From NCBI RefSeq assembly GCF_018399035.1, contig NZ_CP073760.1, positions 5,456,501-5,520,500 of the forward strand: a DNA stretch of 64,000 bases, in the 5' to 3' direction. Positions within the stretch are counted from its first letter, which is position 1. Each line of letters begins with the position of its first letter. The position numbers and the translations under genes are program-made. Below the pieces are notes generated by a model that saw only the letters and a list, made by a program, of their open reading frames with translations, ran no database searches and was not told where the DNA came from. This document shows, one piece after another, positions 27,701-36,285 of the stretch. This DNA comes from Thiocapsa sp. GTDB lineage: Bacteria; Pseudomonadota; Gammaproteobacteria; Chromatiales; Chromatiaceae.

Positions 27701-29008
27701 ATGAGCGGCATGAGGATGCTGCTGGAAGACATCATCGCGGATTTTCGCGAGCGCCCGCTGCCGTTGCTGACGCCGCGCGAGGTGCGCTTGCCTGCGCTCA
27801 AAGGTAAGATCGACGCGGTCATCGGCATGCGCCGCAGCGGCAAGACCTGGTTTCTCTACCAACGCATGCAGGCCTTGCTGGATCAGGGTATCGCCAAGGA
27901 TCGCCTGCTCTACATCAACTTCGACGATGAGCGCCTGCTCCCCATGCGGCGCGACGAGCTGAGCGCGATTCCCGAGGTGTACTACCGCCTGTATCCGCAC
28001 AACCGCTCGCAGACCTGCTATTTTTTTTGCGACGAGATCCAGAATGTGGACGGCTGGGAGTCCTTCCTGCGCCGCCTGCTCGATACCGAGGACGTGCAAC
28101 TTGCCGTCACCGGTTCCTCCGCGCGGCTGCTCAGCCGCGAGATTGCGACGAGCTTGCGCGGGCGAGCGCTGGCGACGGAGATCTTTCCCTTCAGTTTTCG
28201 CGAGGCGCTGCGGTTTCAAGGCGTCGCGCTGCCCGACGAGCCGCCCGGTGGGCAACAGCGCGCACTCCTTGCCAATCGCCTGCGCGACTACCTGCTGCAG
28301 GGCGGCTTTCCGGAAGTGCAGGGCATCGAGGCACCATACCGGCATGCCATCTTGCAGGAGTATGTCGATGTGGTGATCCTGCGCGATGTGGTCGAGCGCC
28401 ACGGTGTCGCGAATGTTGCGGCGCTGCGCTACCTCATCCGCCACCTGCTCGGCGCACCGGCAACGCTGTTCAGCATCAACCGCTTTCACAACGATCTGAA
28501 ATCTCAGGGTATCGCCTGCGGCAAGAACAGCCTTCACGCGTACCTCGATCACCTGATCGACGCCTACCTCATCGACCTGGTGCCGATCCACTCGCGCTCG
28601 CTGCGGCAGCAGCAGGTCAACCCACGCAAGGCTTACGTCATCGACACAGGCCTCGCCCTTGCCTTTCGCCACCAGGCGCAGATCGACCGCGGACGGCTGC
28701 TGGAGAACCTGGTCTTCAACGCGCTGCGAAGGCAAGGCCAGAGCATCACCTATTTCCGTAGCGCGGACTGCTATGAAGTGGACTTTCATGCCGTCGCCCG
28801 GGACGGCGTCGTGCAGCTGATTCAGGTCTGCGAAAGCCTGCACGACCCGGATACCCGAGCCCGCGAGTTGCGCGCCCTGACAGCCGCCCTGCGCGAGTGC
28901 GGCTTACCCCGAGGCAGCATCGTGACACTGGAAGACAGCGAACAGATCGATCAGGACGGGTTGTGCATCGATGTCCTACCGGCCTGGCGCTGGCTTGTGG
29001 CGCGATGA
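27701..29008 (+). CDS. AAA_14/DUF4143 family ATPase
   Basis: This 435-residue protein has an N-terminal AAA_14 ATPase domain, with Walker A IGMRRSGKTWFLY near residues 46-58, Walker B CYFFCDEIQNVDGWE near 106-120 and sensor LAVTGSSARLLSREI. A DUF4143 C-terminal domain (AYLIDLVPIHSRSLRQQQVNPRKAYVIDTGLALAF...LENLVFNALRRQG...YEVDF) resembles a nuclease-like fold. Members are widespread orphan ATPases of unsettled role. ATG 27701 or 27710 could start it. It is monocistronic, behind an AT-rich palindrome. No damage is seen. Confidence 0.88.
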   Translation: MSGMRMLLEDIIADFRERPLPLLTPREVRLPALKGKIDAVIGMRRSGKTWFLYQRMQALLDQGIAKDRLLYINFDDERLLPMRRDELSAIPEVYYRLYPHNRSQTCYFFCDEIQNVDGWESFLRRLLDTEDVQLAVTGSSARLLSREIATSLRGRALATEIFPFSFREALRFQGVALPDEPPGGQQRALLANRLRDYLLQGGFPEVQGIEAPYRHAILQEYVDVVILRDVVERHGVANVAALRYLIRHLLGAPATLFSINRFHNDLKSQGIACGKNSLHAYLDHLIDAYLIDLVPIHSRSLRQQQVNPRKAYVIDTGLALAFRHQAQIDRGRLLENLVFNALRRQGQSITYFRSADCYEVDFHAVARDGVVQLIQVCESLHDPDTRARELRALTAALRECGLPRGSIVTLEDSEQIDQDGLCIDVLPAWRWLVAR

Positions 29009-29129
29009 GAGGCTCCGCTCGGGAACCCGGTCCGAGGCACGAGTCGGAAATCGGTCGAGCACCGAATCCAATCGTTGTCGTTGTCGATTACCGCCCCGGC
29101 GACTCCACATAACCGGCTACTGCACATAA

Positions 29130-29161
29130 GTCGATTTATGTTGAGCTCAACATAAATCGAC
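29130..29161. repeat. Perfect 32-bp palindrome
   Basis: Arms of 16 bases, GTCGATTTATGTTGAG and its exact reverse complement CTCAACATAAATCGAC, meet at GAGCTC without a spacer. The right arm runs into the first recognisable codons of the IstB fragment. A related partial motif (CACATAACCGG, then GCACATAAG) stands just to the left. It may be the joined ends of an element or a recombinase site. Confidence 0.85.
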
Positions 29162-29419
29162 GACTGGGGGCTCATGGGTCTGGACGCCGAGGCCCGGCGA
29201 GACCTGCTCGAACTGCTCGACGATCGCCACGGCCAGCGCGCCACCCTCATCACCAGCCAGCTGCCGGTCGAGCATTGGCACGACCTGATCGGGGATCCCA
29301 CCCTGGCCGACGCGATCCTCGACCGGCTGGTCCACAACGCCTACCGGATCACCCTCAAAGGCGAGTCGATGCGCAAACGCCACGCCCGGACGTTGACGCC
29401 GAGCGTACCCGCCGAGTAA
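29156..29419 (+). pseudogene. IstB (IS21 helper ATPase) C-terminal fragment
   Basis: From 29156 the frame reads IDDWGLMGLDAEARRDLLELLDDRHGQRATLITSQLPVEHWHDLIGD, continuing through LADAILDRLVHNAYRITLKGESMRKRHA to a stop at 29419. This is the last third of IstB, from the Walker B region (DDWG) onward; Walker A and the IstA transposase are absent. Downstream at 29455-29550, GGTGGCCGAATG-type repeated motifs look like the right end of the same element. The 5' truncation point coincides with the 32-bp palindrome. Confidence 0.8.
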
Positions 29420-29743
29420 CAATGACCCACCTGCGTCGCTTCGCTCCGACTGCCCCGGCCGAATGGCCGTGGAACGGGTGGCCGAATGCCGGTGGAATCG
29501 CCGGCCGGATGTTGCTGGAACAGGTGGCCGAATGGCGTGGAATGCGCACTCGGAGCGTGGGAAAGTAAAGCCGACGGTCTGCGTCTAGGCCATTTTCTAC
29601 CGTCATTGCTCGGTGCTCCATCGCGCCGATGGCTATGGCTATTCGTTCAAACCAACACCAAGGGAGGAAGCGAGATTGGCGGCCTGACCGTGCTGCGCAC
29701 GGGCGCTCTGCCTCCCCGCTCTGAAGAGACGGGGTTTCTCGCG

Positions 29744-30721
29744 ATGAATTCGATGAACTACGCACTGCGCAAACGCATCCTGGTCACCGGCGGTGCCGGC
29801 TTCCTCGGCAGTCACCTCTGCGAGCGTCTGCTCGCCGAAGGCCACGATGTCATCTGTCTCGACAACTTCTTCACCGGGACCAAGGACAACATCGCCCATC
29901 TGCTCGAAAGCCCCTACTTCGAGCTGATGCGCCACGATGTCACCTTTCCGCTCTATGTGGAGGTCGACGAGATCTACAACCTGGCCTGCCCGGCCTCCCC
30001 GATCCACTATCAGTTCGACCCGGTGCAGACCACCAAGACCAGCGTGCACGGCGCCATCAACATGTTGGGCCTGGCCAAGCGGGTGAAGGCCAAGATCTTC
30101 CAAGCCTCCACCAGCGAGGTCTACGGCGACCCGGCCATCCACCCGCAGCCCGAGCACTACTGGGGCCACGTCAACCCGATCGGTCCGCGCTCCTGCTACG
30201 ACGAGGGCAAACGCTGCGCCGAGACGCTCTTCTTCGACTATCGCCGCCAGCACGGCATGCGCATCAAGGTCGCCCGTATCTTCAACACCTACGGGCCGCG
30301 CATGCACCCCAACGACGGCCGCGTGGTCTCGAACTTCATCGTCCAGGCGCTGCGGAACCAGCCGATCACCATCTACGGCGAGGGCATGCAGACGCGCTCC
30401 TTCTGCTATGTCGACGATCTGATCGAGGGCTTCATCCGTTTGATGGACAGCCCCGATGAGCTGACCGGGCCGGTCAACCTCGGCAATCCCGGCGAGTTCA
30501 CCATGATCCAGTTGGCCGAGACCGTCCTCGAGCTGACCGGCTCGCGCTCGGCGCTGGTCCATGAGGCGTTGCCGCAGGATGACCCCAAGCAGCGGCAACC
30601 GGACATCGGCTTGGCCCGTGCGAGTCTCGGCTGGGAGCCGAGGGTGGCGTTGCGGGAGGGGTTGAGGCCGACGATTGAGTATTTTGATGCGTTGTTGCGG
30701 GGGGTGCAGGGGGGTGGTTGA
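29744..30721 (+). CDS. UDP-glucuronate decarboxylase (UXS)
   Basis: This extended short-chain dehydrogenase of about 325 residues converts UDP-glucuronate to UDP-xylose. It has the NAD motif VTGGAGFLGSHL near residues 15-26, the substrate loop HDVTFPLYVEVDEIYNLACPASP, and the catalytic pair in SCYDEGKR (Y and K three residues apart). RIFNTYGPRMHPNDGRVVSNF is typical of UXS and separates it from plain UDP-glucose epimerases. I chose ATG 29744; ATG 29753 is also possible. The upstream dehydrogenase could have supplied uronates before its disruption. Confidence 0.88.
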   Translation: MNSMNYALRKRILVTGGAGFLGSHLCERLLAEGHDVICLDNFFTGTKDNIAHLLESPYFELMRHDVTFPLYVEVDEIYNLACPASPIHYQFDPVQTTKTSVHGAINMLGLAKRVKAKIFQASTSEVYGDPAIHPQPEHYWGHVNPIGPRSCYDEGKRCAETLFFDYRRQHGMRIKVARIFNTYGPRMHPNDGRVVSNFIVQALRNQPITIYGEGMQTRSFCYVDDLIEGFIRLMDSPDELTGPVNLGNPGEFTMIQLAETVLELTGSRSALVHEALPQDDPKQRQPDIGLARASLGWEPRVALREGLRPTIEYFDALLRGVQGGG

Positions 30722-30724
30722 GTC

Positions 30725-31718
30725 TTGCTCGCTCCCACGCTGAGCGTGGGAGCGAGTCAGTTTCAGGTCGGGTCGGACGGTGCGGTCGGGCGGGGATGGT
30801 CCGCGCAGCGGACCCTACGGGAAGAGGCCGATGCGGACCCGTACTCGCGGGCCAGAGCCCGGGCGCCCGATACCGCAAAGGATCACCGACACATCCCCCC
30901 CGGAGCACAGCGCAACGCTCCGGCGGGGGCAGGGACGCGGAGCGTCCCGACGACACTCCCACGCGGAGCGTGGGAGCGAGTTGGGGGATGGGGCGTGGGA
31001 GCGAGTTGGGTTTCAGGTCGGGTCGGACGGTGCGGTCGGGCGGGGGATCGGGTCAGAGGGGGCCGGAGGCCCCCGTCTGCCCACAGAACCGTGCGTACGG
31101 GTCCGTACACGGCTCCTCACGTAAGGCGTATCCACCGACTCACATCAAACTCCTCCGGAGTCCCTCAGCCCGGTAGTTCTTGGCGCAAAGGTCCTCGAAG
31201 AGTCTGCGCTCGTCGGTCAATAGGTCTCTTCGGCTCATTTCACGCGTCGCTTTGCATGGACCTGCGGGCTCGCTCCCACGCTCTGCGTGGGAGTGTAGCC
31301 CCGACGCTCCGCGTCACGAGCCAGAGCCCGGGCGCTCGATACCGCAAAGGATCACCGACACATCCCCCCCGGAGCACAGCGCAACGCTCCGGCGGGGGCA
31401 GGGACGCGGAGCGTCCCGACGACACTCCCACGCGGAGCGTGGGAGCGAGTTGGGGGATGGAGCGTGGGAGCGAGTTGGGTTTCGGGTCGGACGGTGCCGG
31501 TGGGTTTCAGGTCGGGTCGGACGGTGCCGGTCGGGCGGGGGATGGTCCGCGCAGCGGACCCTACCCGCTACGGGAAGAGGCCGATGCGGACCCGTACTCG
31601 CGGGCTCGCTCCCACGCTCTGCGTGGGAGTGTAGCCCCGACGCTCCGCGTCACGAGCCAGAGCCCGGGCGCTCGATACCGCAAAGGATCACTGAAGACAA
31701 CGACCGCGTCGCGAGGCC
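30725..31718. repeat. REP-rich tract with internal duplications, left of RAYT
   Basis: Nearly 1 kb is made of repeats with the core GCTCCCACGCT(CTGC)GTGGGAGC. Long duplicated blocks are visible: 30761-30850 with 31504-31603 (GTCGGGTCGGACGGTG...); 30852-30991 with 31321-31460, about 140 bp (CCAGAGCCCGGGCGC...); and 31265-31351 with 31601-31691. No coding region is supported. The tract abuts the RAYT gene, and inverted copies lie on its other side. Confidence 0.85.
31060..31260 (-). mobile_element. Possible group II intron fragment
   Basis: On the minus strand the sequence GAGGAGCCGTGTACGGACC runs into CGTACGCACGGTTCTGTGGG, forming the stem-loop with the GAGCCGT...ACGGTTCTG signature that I associate with bacterial group II introns. 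About 100 bases upstream of it also look foreign to the REP tract. No reverse transcriptase is present. The identification is from motif memory only. Confidence 0.4.
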
Positions 31719-32264
31719 CTACCAATCCGTCACCACGTCAAGCAACCCCTCCATCCCCTCGTAATTCCGTGCGCTCGAGTATCGCCAACACAAGGGATCG
31801 TCGACATAACCCCGTTTCACCGGGTTATTGTGAATGTAGTCGAGTTTCTGCCGCATCATCGTTACGCCCTCGATCTGCTCCGGGTGTGATCCCTCCTGCC
31901 ACACTTGGTGCTCCCGATCGCGCTTGTGCCGGCTCCGGTACCAGACTAAGAGAGGCAGCGCCGGAGAGTTCCGCTCGCGCATCCGATCAACCATCTGCCG
32001 AGCGGTGAATGACTTGAAACTGCTGATCGAACGCGCGAGCCCGGGTCCACCGGCAATCAGGTGGCAGTGGTTCTCCATGATCACGTAGCCGTGGATCAAG
32101 AGACCGCGCTCGCGTTGAAGGAACCGCAGGGAGTCGAGCAAGATCAGTGCGTTGGCGGGTTGAGCGAAGAGCGGCAACCATTTGACTGCCGTGCACGTGA
32201 GGAAGTGCGGAGCGTCTGGCTCGAGGAAACGGTAGCGGTCGCGGCCCATGGCTGGAATGTACAC
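31719..32264 (-). CDS. REP-associated tyrosine transposase (RAYT)
   Basis: This is a Y1/IS200-like transposase of 181 residues. The N-terminal block RYRFLEPDAPHFLTCTAVKWLPLF, the HUH-type motif YVIMENHCHLIAG and the C-terminal KLDYIHNNPVKRGYVDDPLCWRYSSARNYEG are characteristic of RAYTs. These domesticated single-copy enzymes are thought to mobilise REP/REPIN sequences. The gene is flanked on both sides by REPs in inverted orientation, as expected. The segment SSFKSFTARQ has Phe where a Tyr might be sought, so which Tyr is catalytic is unclear. The start could be 32264 or 32249. Confidence 0.87.
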   Translation of the reverse strand: MYIPAMGRDRYRFLEPDAPHFLTCTAVKWLPLFAQPANALILLDSLRFLQRERGLLIHGYVIMENHCHLIAGGPGLARSISSFKSFTARQMVDRMRERNSPALPLLVWYRSRHKRDREHQVWQEGSHPEQIEGVTMMRQKLDYIHNNPVKRGYVDDPLCWRYSSARNYEGMEGLLDVVTDW

Positions 32265-32319
32265 AATTCGGATGACTTCGGCATCCGCCGTTTCGCTCGG
32301 TAACCCGGTTGGTCGCTAC

Positions 32320-32480
32320 CTCGCTCCCACGCTCTGCGTGGGAGTGTGGTGTGGACGCTCCGCGTCCGACGCTCGATGAACACGTGGTCGTCTCGATCGG
32401 AACCGGGTTCTCTGCCTGAGAGGTCCGACGCGGAGCGTCGGGGCTACACTCCCACGCGGAGCGTGGGAGCGAGTTGGGGG
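32320..32480. repeat. REPIN on the right side of RAYT
   Basis: An inverted pair: CTCGCTCCCACGCTCTGCGT followed by GGGAGTGTGG at 32320-32350, and the mirror ACTCCCACGCGGAGCGTGGG followed by AGCGAG at 32449-32475, with GACGCTCCGCGTC and GACGCGGAGCGTC arms between. This is the two-REPs-in-opposition layout of a REPIN, matching copies left of the RAYT gene. Confidence 0.8.
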
Positions 32481-32574
32481 ATCGGATGGAGCGTGGGAGC
32501 GAGTTGGGGGATCGGATGGAGCGTGGGAGCGAGTTGGGGGATCGGATGGAGCGTGGGAGCGAGTTGGGGGATGG
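32461..32574. repeat. Four tandem copies of a 30-bp unit
   Basis: The unit GCGTGGGAGCGAGTTGGGGG plus ATCGGATGGA begins at 32461, 32491, 32521 and 32551; the last copy loses the ATCG step. It grows out of the right arm of the REPIN. Unit length is constant and there are no unique spacers, so it is a minisatellite and not a CRISPR. Confidence 0.9.
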
Positions 32575-32946
32575 AGCCTGGTAGCGAGTGCCCTCGAGCA
32601 ACCGCCCCTTTGTTCCCCGATGCCCAGGCCGCATCTTCACGCGCCGGGGAATCCGCCTGCATCGCCGCTCTGTGCGGTCTCCTGCCTTTCGGGCGTTGAC
32701 CCGGTTCCCTTACTCCGCCATCATCTCCGCGTCATCTTCCCCTTGCCGCTCCCCGGCCCTACGGCTGTGGTCGCGGCTCCGAGCGTCCCCCGTGCCTTCG
32801 AGCGCCCGATCCCGGTCCCTGAATCAGTCCGCGTCTTCGATACCCGATGGAGCTGGTGCGTCCGCGGTGATGGCTTGGTCGGGAACCATCCGAGTCTTCC
32901 CCAACGGAGTATCCTGCATGAACGTACACGAGGAGACGGGTCGCCG

Positions 32947-34839
32947 ATGAGCCTTTGGTTTCAGCGCGCCCGTTCGCGTCTGCTGGTGTTCGTGCATGAC
33001 ATCGTGACGATCCCGGTGGCCTGGGGTTTGGCCTATTGGATGCGGTTCAACCTCGCCTACGTGCCGCCGGAGTTCATCGAGGAGGCGGTCGAGATGCTGC
33101 CCCTCGTGGTGTTGGTGGTCGGGCCGGTCTACTGGCTCTTCGGGCTGTACCGTGGCGTTTGGCGCTTTGCCTCGATCGACGATCTTATCCGCATCGCCTT
33201 CGCGGTGCTGACCGCGACGACCTTGCTGCTTTTCGTGCTCTTCATCTTCAACCGGATGGCCTTTATTCCGCGGTCTTTGCCGGTGCTGTTCGTCATCTTT
33301 CAGCTGATGTTGTTGGCCGGGCCGCGTCTGTTCTATCGCTGGCTCAAGGACCGGCGGCTGGACTTCAGCGGTGGACGGCGTGTGCTGATCGTGGGCGCCG
33401 AGCGCACCGGCGAGATGCTGGTGCGGGATCTGCTGCGAGATCGGCATTCCGGCTACGTGCCGATCGCCTTTGTCGACGACAAGCCGCGGCGTCACGGCGG
33501 TGTTGTCCATGGCGTACCGATCCGGGGCACCACCGAACAGATCCCGCAGTTGGTCGAGACGTTCGGGATCGACGTGGTCTTGTTGGCGACGCCGACGGCG
33601 TCGGCGAAGGAGATGCAGCGTCTGGTCGGCTTGTGCGAGGCCGCGGGCCGTCCGTTTCGGACCGTGCCCCAGGTCAAAGATGTCATGGCTGGACTGGTCT
33701 CGGTGAACCAGCTTCGGCCGGTCTTGATCGAGGATTTGTTGGGACGCGATCAGGTGAGCCTGGACTGGGACGGGATGCGTAAGGGTCTGGCCGATCGAGT
33801 GGTGCTGGTCAGCGGGGCCGGCGGCTCGATCGGCTCGGAGCTGTGTCGGCAGCTGCGTGCCTGTTGTCCGCGCGAGTTGATCCTGGTGGATCACGGCGAG
33901 TTCAATCTCTATCGGATCGAGACCGAGCTGCTGGACGAGCCCGATCCGCCGATGCTGAGTCGACACCTGTTGGATGTCACCAACCGGGGCGGGATCGATG
34001 CCCTGTTTGAACGGGTGCGCCCGGATGTCGTCTTCCACGCGGCGGCCTACAAACATGTCCCGCTGCTCGAGGATCAGATTCAGGCGGCCCTGCACAACAA
34101 TGTCGTCGGCACCCGGGTGATGGCCGAGGCGGCCGACCGTTGGGGTTGCGAGCGTTTCGTCTTGATCTCGACCGACAAGGCGGTGAATCCGTCGAACGTG
34201 ATGGGCGCCAGCAAGCGATTGGCCGAGCTGATCTGTTTGGAGACGGATCACCGCTCGGCCTGCCGCTTCATGACCGTGCGTTTCGGCAACGTGCTGGGCT
34301 CCGCGGGCAGCGTGGTGCCGCGCTTTCGCCAGCAGATCGAACGGGGTGGACCCGTGACCGTGACGCACCCGGAGATCGAGCGCTTCTTCATGACGATCCC
34401 GGAGGCATGCCAGCTGATCATGCAGGCGGCCGTCATCGGACAAGGCGGGGAGACCTTCGTGCTCGACATGGGTGAGCCGGTGAAGATTTGCTACCTGGCC
34501 GAGCAGATGATCCGCCTATCGGGCCTCGAGCCGGGGCGGGATATCGCGATCAAGTACACGGGCCTGCGTCCGGGCGAGAAGCTCTTCGAGGAGTTGTTTT
34601 ATGCGTCGGAGGGTTTTACGGACACACCGAATCCGCGCATCAAGATCGCACGCCGCGCCGAGGGTCCGGGGGCTGCCGTCTTGGACCTGGCGCTTGCCGA
34701 CCTGGATGCGGCGCTGCTCGAGCGGAGCGATGCCGCTGCGGCCAGGGTCCTGGCACGGCTGGTGCCGGGCTGGTCGGGCGACCCCGAGGCTGTCCGGTCA
34801 GTGCTCCCCGACGTGGCCGTCGTCGGCATGCCGGGCTGA
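32947..34839 (+). CDS. CapD/WbpM-type nucleotide-sugar epimerase/dehydratase
   Basis: This 630-residue membrane-anchored SDR is for polysaccharide or O-antigen sugar synthesis. I chose ATG 32947 (MSLWFQRARSRLLVFVHDI); the upstream frame runs into repeats. Residues 1-140 contain about four membrane helices. A CoA-binding-like Rossmann region follows (VLIVGAERTGEML), then the catalytic SDR (RVVLVSGAGGSIGSELC, VFHAAAYKHVPLLE, ISTDKAVNPSNVMGASKR, FGNVLGSAGSVVP). This is the UDP-GlcNAc 4,6-dehydratase/C4-epimerase class. The exact substrate cannot be read. It is monocistronic between REPs and the ssrA region. Confidence 0.88.
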   Translation: MSLWFQRARSRLLVFVHDIVTIPVAWGLAYWMRFNLAYVPPEFIEEAVEMLPLVVLVVGPVYWLFGLYRGVWRFASIDDLIRIAFAVLTATTLLLFVLFIFNRMAFIPRSLPVLFVIFQLMLLAGPRLFYRWLKDRRLDFSGGRRVLIVGAERTGEMLVRDLLRDRHSGYVPIAFVDDKPRRHGGVVHGVPIRGTTEQIPQLVETFGIDVVLLATPTASAKEMQRLVGLCEAAGRPFRTVPQVKDVMAGLVSVNQLRPVLIEDLLGRDQVSLDWDGMRKGLADRVVLVSGAGGSIGSELCRQLRACCPRELILVDHGEFNLYRIETELLDEPDPPMLSRHLLDVTNRGGIDALFERVRPDVVFHAAAYKHVPLLEDQIQAALHNNVVGTRVMAEAADRWGCERFVLISTDKAVNPSNVMGASKRLAELICLETDHRSACRFMTVRFGNVLGSAGSVVPRFRQQIERGGPVTVTHPEIERFFMTIPEACQLIMQAAVIGQGGETFVLDMGEPVKICYLAEQMIRLSGLEPGRDIAIKYTGLRPGEKLFEELFYASEGFTDTPNPRIKIARRAEGPGAAVLDLALADLDAALLERSDAAAARVLARLVPGWSGDPEAVRSVLPDVAVVGMPG

Positions 34840-35090
34840 CGGTCTCGACGCTCTGTGTCGCGAGTACGGAAGAAGGCCGCCGGATGCGACGCGGGTGATC
34901 GTCGCGAAGCGGCAAAACCCGGGATCGACGACTTGCAGTCGTCTTCTTCCGCTGTCCTGACGTCCGGTCGGGCATCTTCGGTGATATTGGCTTGTTTCAC
35001 CTCGGCCTCCCAATGTACGGAATACACTCCCGGGGAGGGCCGCACGCGGCAACGCAGGCCGGAACCCCGCACGGCGCGCGGATATCAGGC

Positions 35091-35127
35091 AAAAAAAAAA
35101 GGGCCCGGAGATCATCCGAACCCTTTT
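35091..35127 (-). terminator. Terminator of ssrA
   Basis: On the minus strand AAAGGGTTCGGA and TCCGGGCCCTTT form a hairpin with a long T run, directly after the tmRNA 3' end. This is the expected rho-independent terminator. Confidence 0.8.
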
Positions 35128-35130
35128 AGA

Positions 35131-35489
35131 TGGTGGAGGCGGCGGGAATCGAACCCGCGTCCGCAAGCCCTCTGCCATTGGCTCTACATGCTTAGCCCGT
35201 TCTATTATTTTTAGCCTTCCGCCGCCCGAAGGGCAGGGCGATCAGTCGGCGATCTCGAATTAGGTTTTAGCGGATCAGGTCCGAGCCCCCGTCACCGCGA
35301 TCCCATGTTATGTTACCCCTGGAATCCGCCCCCCATAGGCAGGGAACGGTCAGAGGCTCGCTGGCCTAAGCCGCGAGAGCGTAGTTGTCGTCGTTGGCAA
35401 CTATAGTTTTGCGGTTGGATTTACGAGGTCACCCGCACCTCGGCATGCACCTCAGGTTTTGCGACCCACGTCGAAACCATGTCGCCCCC
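35131..35489 (-). ncRNA. ssrA: tmRNA
   Basis: Transfer-messenger RNA of about 359 nt for ribosome rescue. The 5' end GGGGGCGACATGGTTTCGACG pairs with the 3' acceptor strand CGCCTCC before ACCA, and the T arm GCGGGTTCGATTCCCGC is intact. The resume reading frame gives the degradation tag ANDDNYALAA, followed by a stop. The TAG-bearing helix and pseudoknot regions follow in the normal order. It is adjacent to smpB on the same strand. Confidence 0.95.
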
Positions 35490-35535
35490 GGGTATCAGTA
35501 CGACACTCTAAAGTAACCGCGGTTCCGCGGCAAGC

Positions 35536-36012
35536 TCAGCCGGTCTTGAAGATGCGTTCCTTGTCGCGCTGCCAGTCGCGGTCCTTTTCGGTGTCGCGCT
35601 TGTCGTGCTGCTTTTTGCCCTTGGCGAGCCCGATCTCGAGCTTGGCGTTCCCGCGCTTCCAGTACATGGCCGTGGGGACCAGGGTGTAGCCGGCGCGCTC
35701 GGTCTGGCCGATCAGGCGGTTGAGCTCGCTGCGTTTGAGCAACAGTTTGCGGCTGCGGGTGGGGTCCGGGTTGACGTGGGTGGAGGCGGCGGCCAAGGCC
35801 GAGATGTGCGCACCGATCAAGAACGCCTCGCCGTGCAGGATCTTGACGTATCCTTCCTTGAGCTGAAGGCGACCCGCGCGCAGGCTCTTGACCTCCCAAC
35901 CTTCCAAGACGAGGCCGGCCTCGATGCGCTGCTCGATGAAGTACTCGTGCCCGGCCTTCTTGTTGAGCGCGATGGTCGAGCCGCCATCGTTCTTCTTCTT
36001 TCCTTTCGCCAT
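35536..36012 (-). CDS. smpB: SsrA-binding protein SmpB
   Basis: This 158-residue protein is the obligate partner of tmRNA in trans-translation. N-terminal family text NKKAGHEYFIEQRIEAGLVLEGWEVKSLRAGRLQLKEGYV is followed by LLLKRSELNRLIGQTERAGYTLVPTAMYWKRGNAKLEIGLAKGKKQHDKR and a basic tail. ATG 36012 gives the standard start. It lies 46 bases upstream of ssrA on the same strand, a common pairing. Confidence 0.97.
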   Translation of the reverse strand: MAKGKKKNDGGSTIALNKKAGHEYFIEQRIEAGLVLEGWEVKSLRAGRLQLKEGYVKILHGEAFLIGAHISALAAASTHVNPDPTRSRKLLLKRSELNRLIGQTERAGYTLVPTAMYWKRGNAKLEIGLAKGKKQHDKRDTEKDRDWQRDKERIFKTG

Positions 36013-36285
36013 TGAACCGCGTCCCGGAAGTCAAAACCGTCGTTGGATCTGAGGCCGGCCTGGGTAGACCGACGCGGGCCTCGTACCTGACGCGGTTCAA
36101 GAAATGTTTAAGAGCAGATTGTTTGTAATGCGTCTGGACGGCGCTCGTCGGTGGCTCCGAGCATGGCCGACGGGCTCGGAGAAGACAGGAGGCACCGGAC
36201 GCATTTCAAGTGTAAATCAAACGAGGCTTGATTTCCGCACCGAGGCCGGCTAAATTTGCGGGCTCGACTTACCTGGAGGGGTTCG

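Noticed and set aside
27482..28843. 453-codon minus-strand open frame
   Set aside because: Antisense to the DUF4143 ATPase; no recognisable protein pattern.
30725..32008. 427-codon plus-strand open frame through the REP tract
   Set aside because: Its translation simply repeats REP-derived peptides (for example RSHALRGSVAPTLR); open because the repeats lack stops in that frame.
32461..32574. Possible CRISPR array (regular 30-bp repeats)
   Set aside because: The units are contiguous with no unique spacers, no cas genes are nearby, and the sequence derives from a REP arm.
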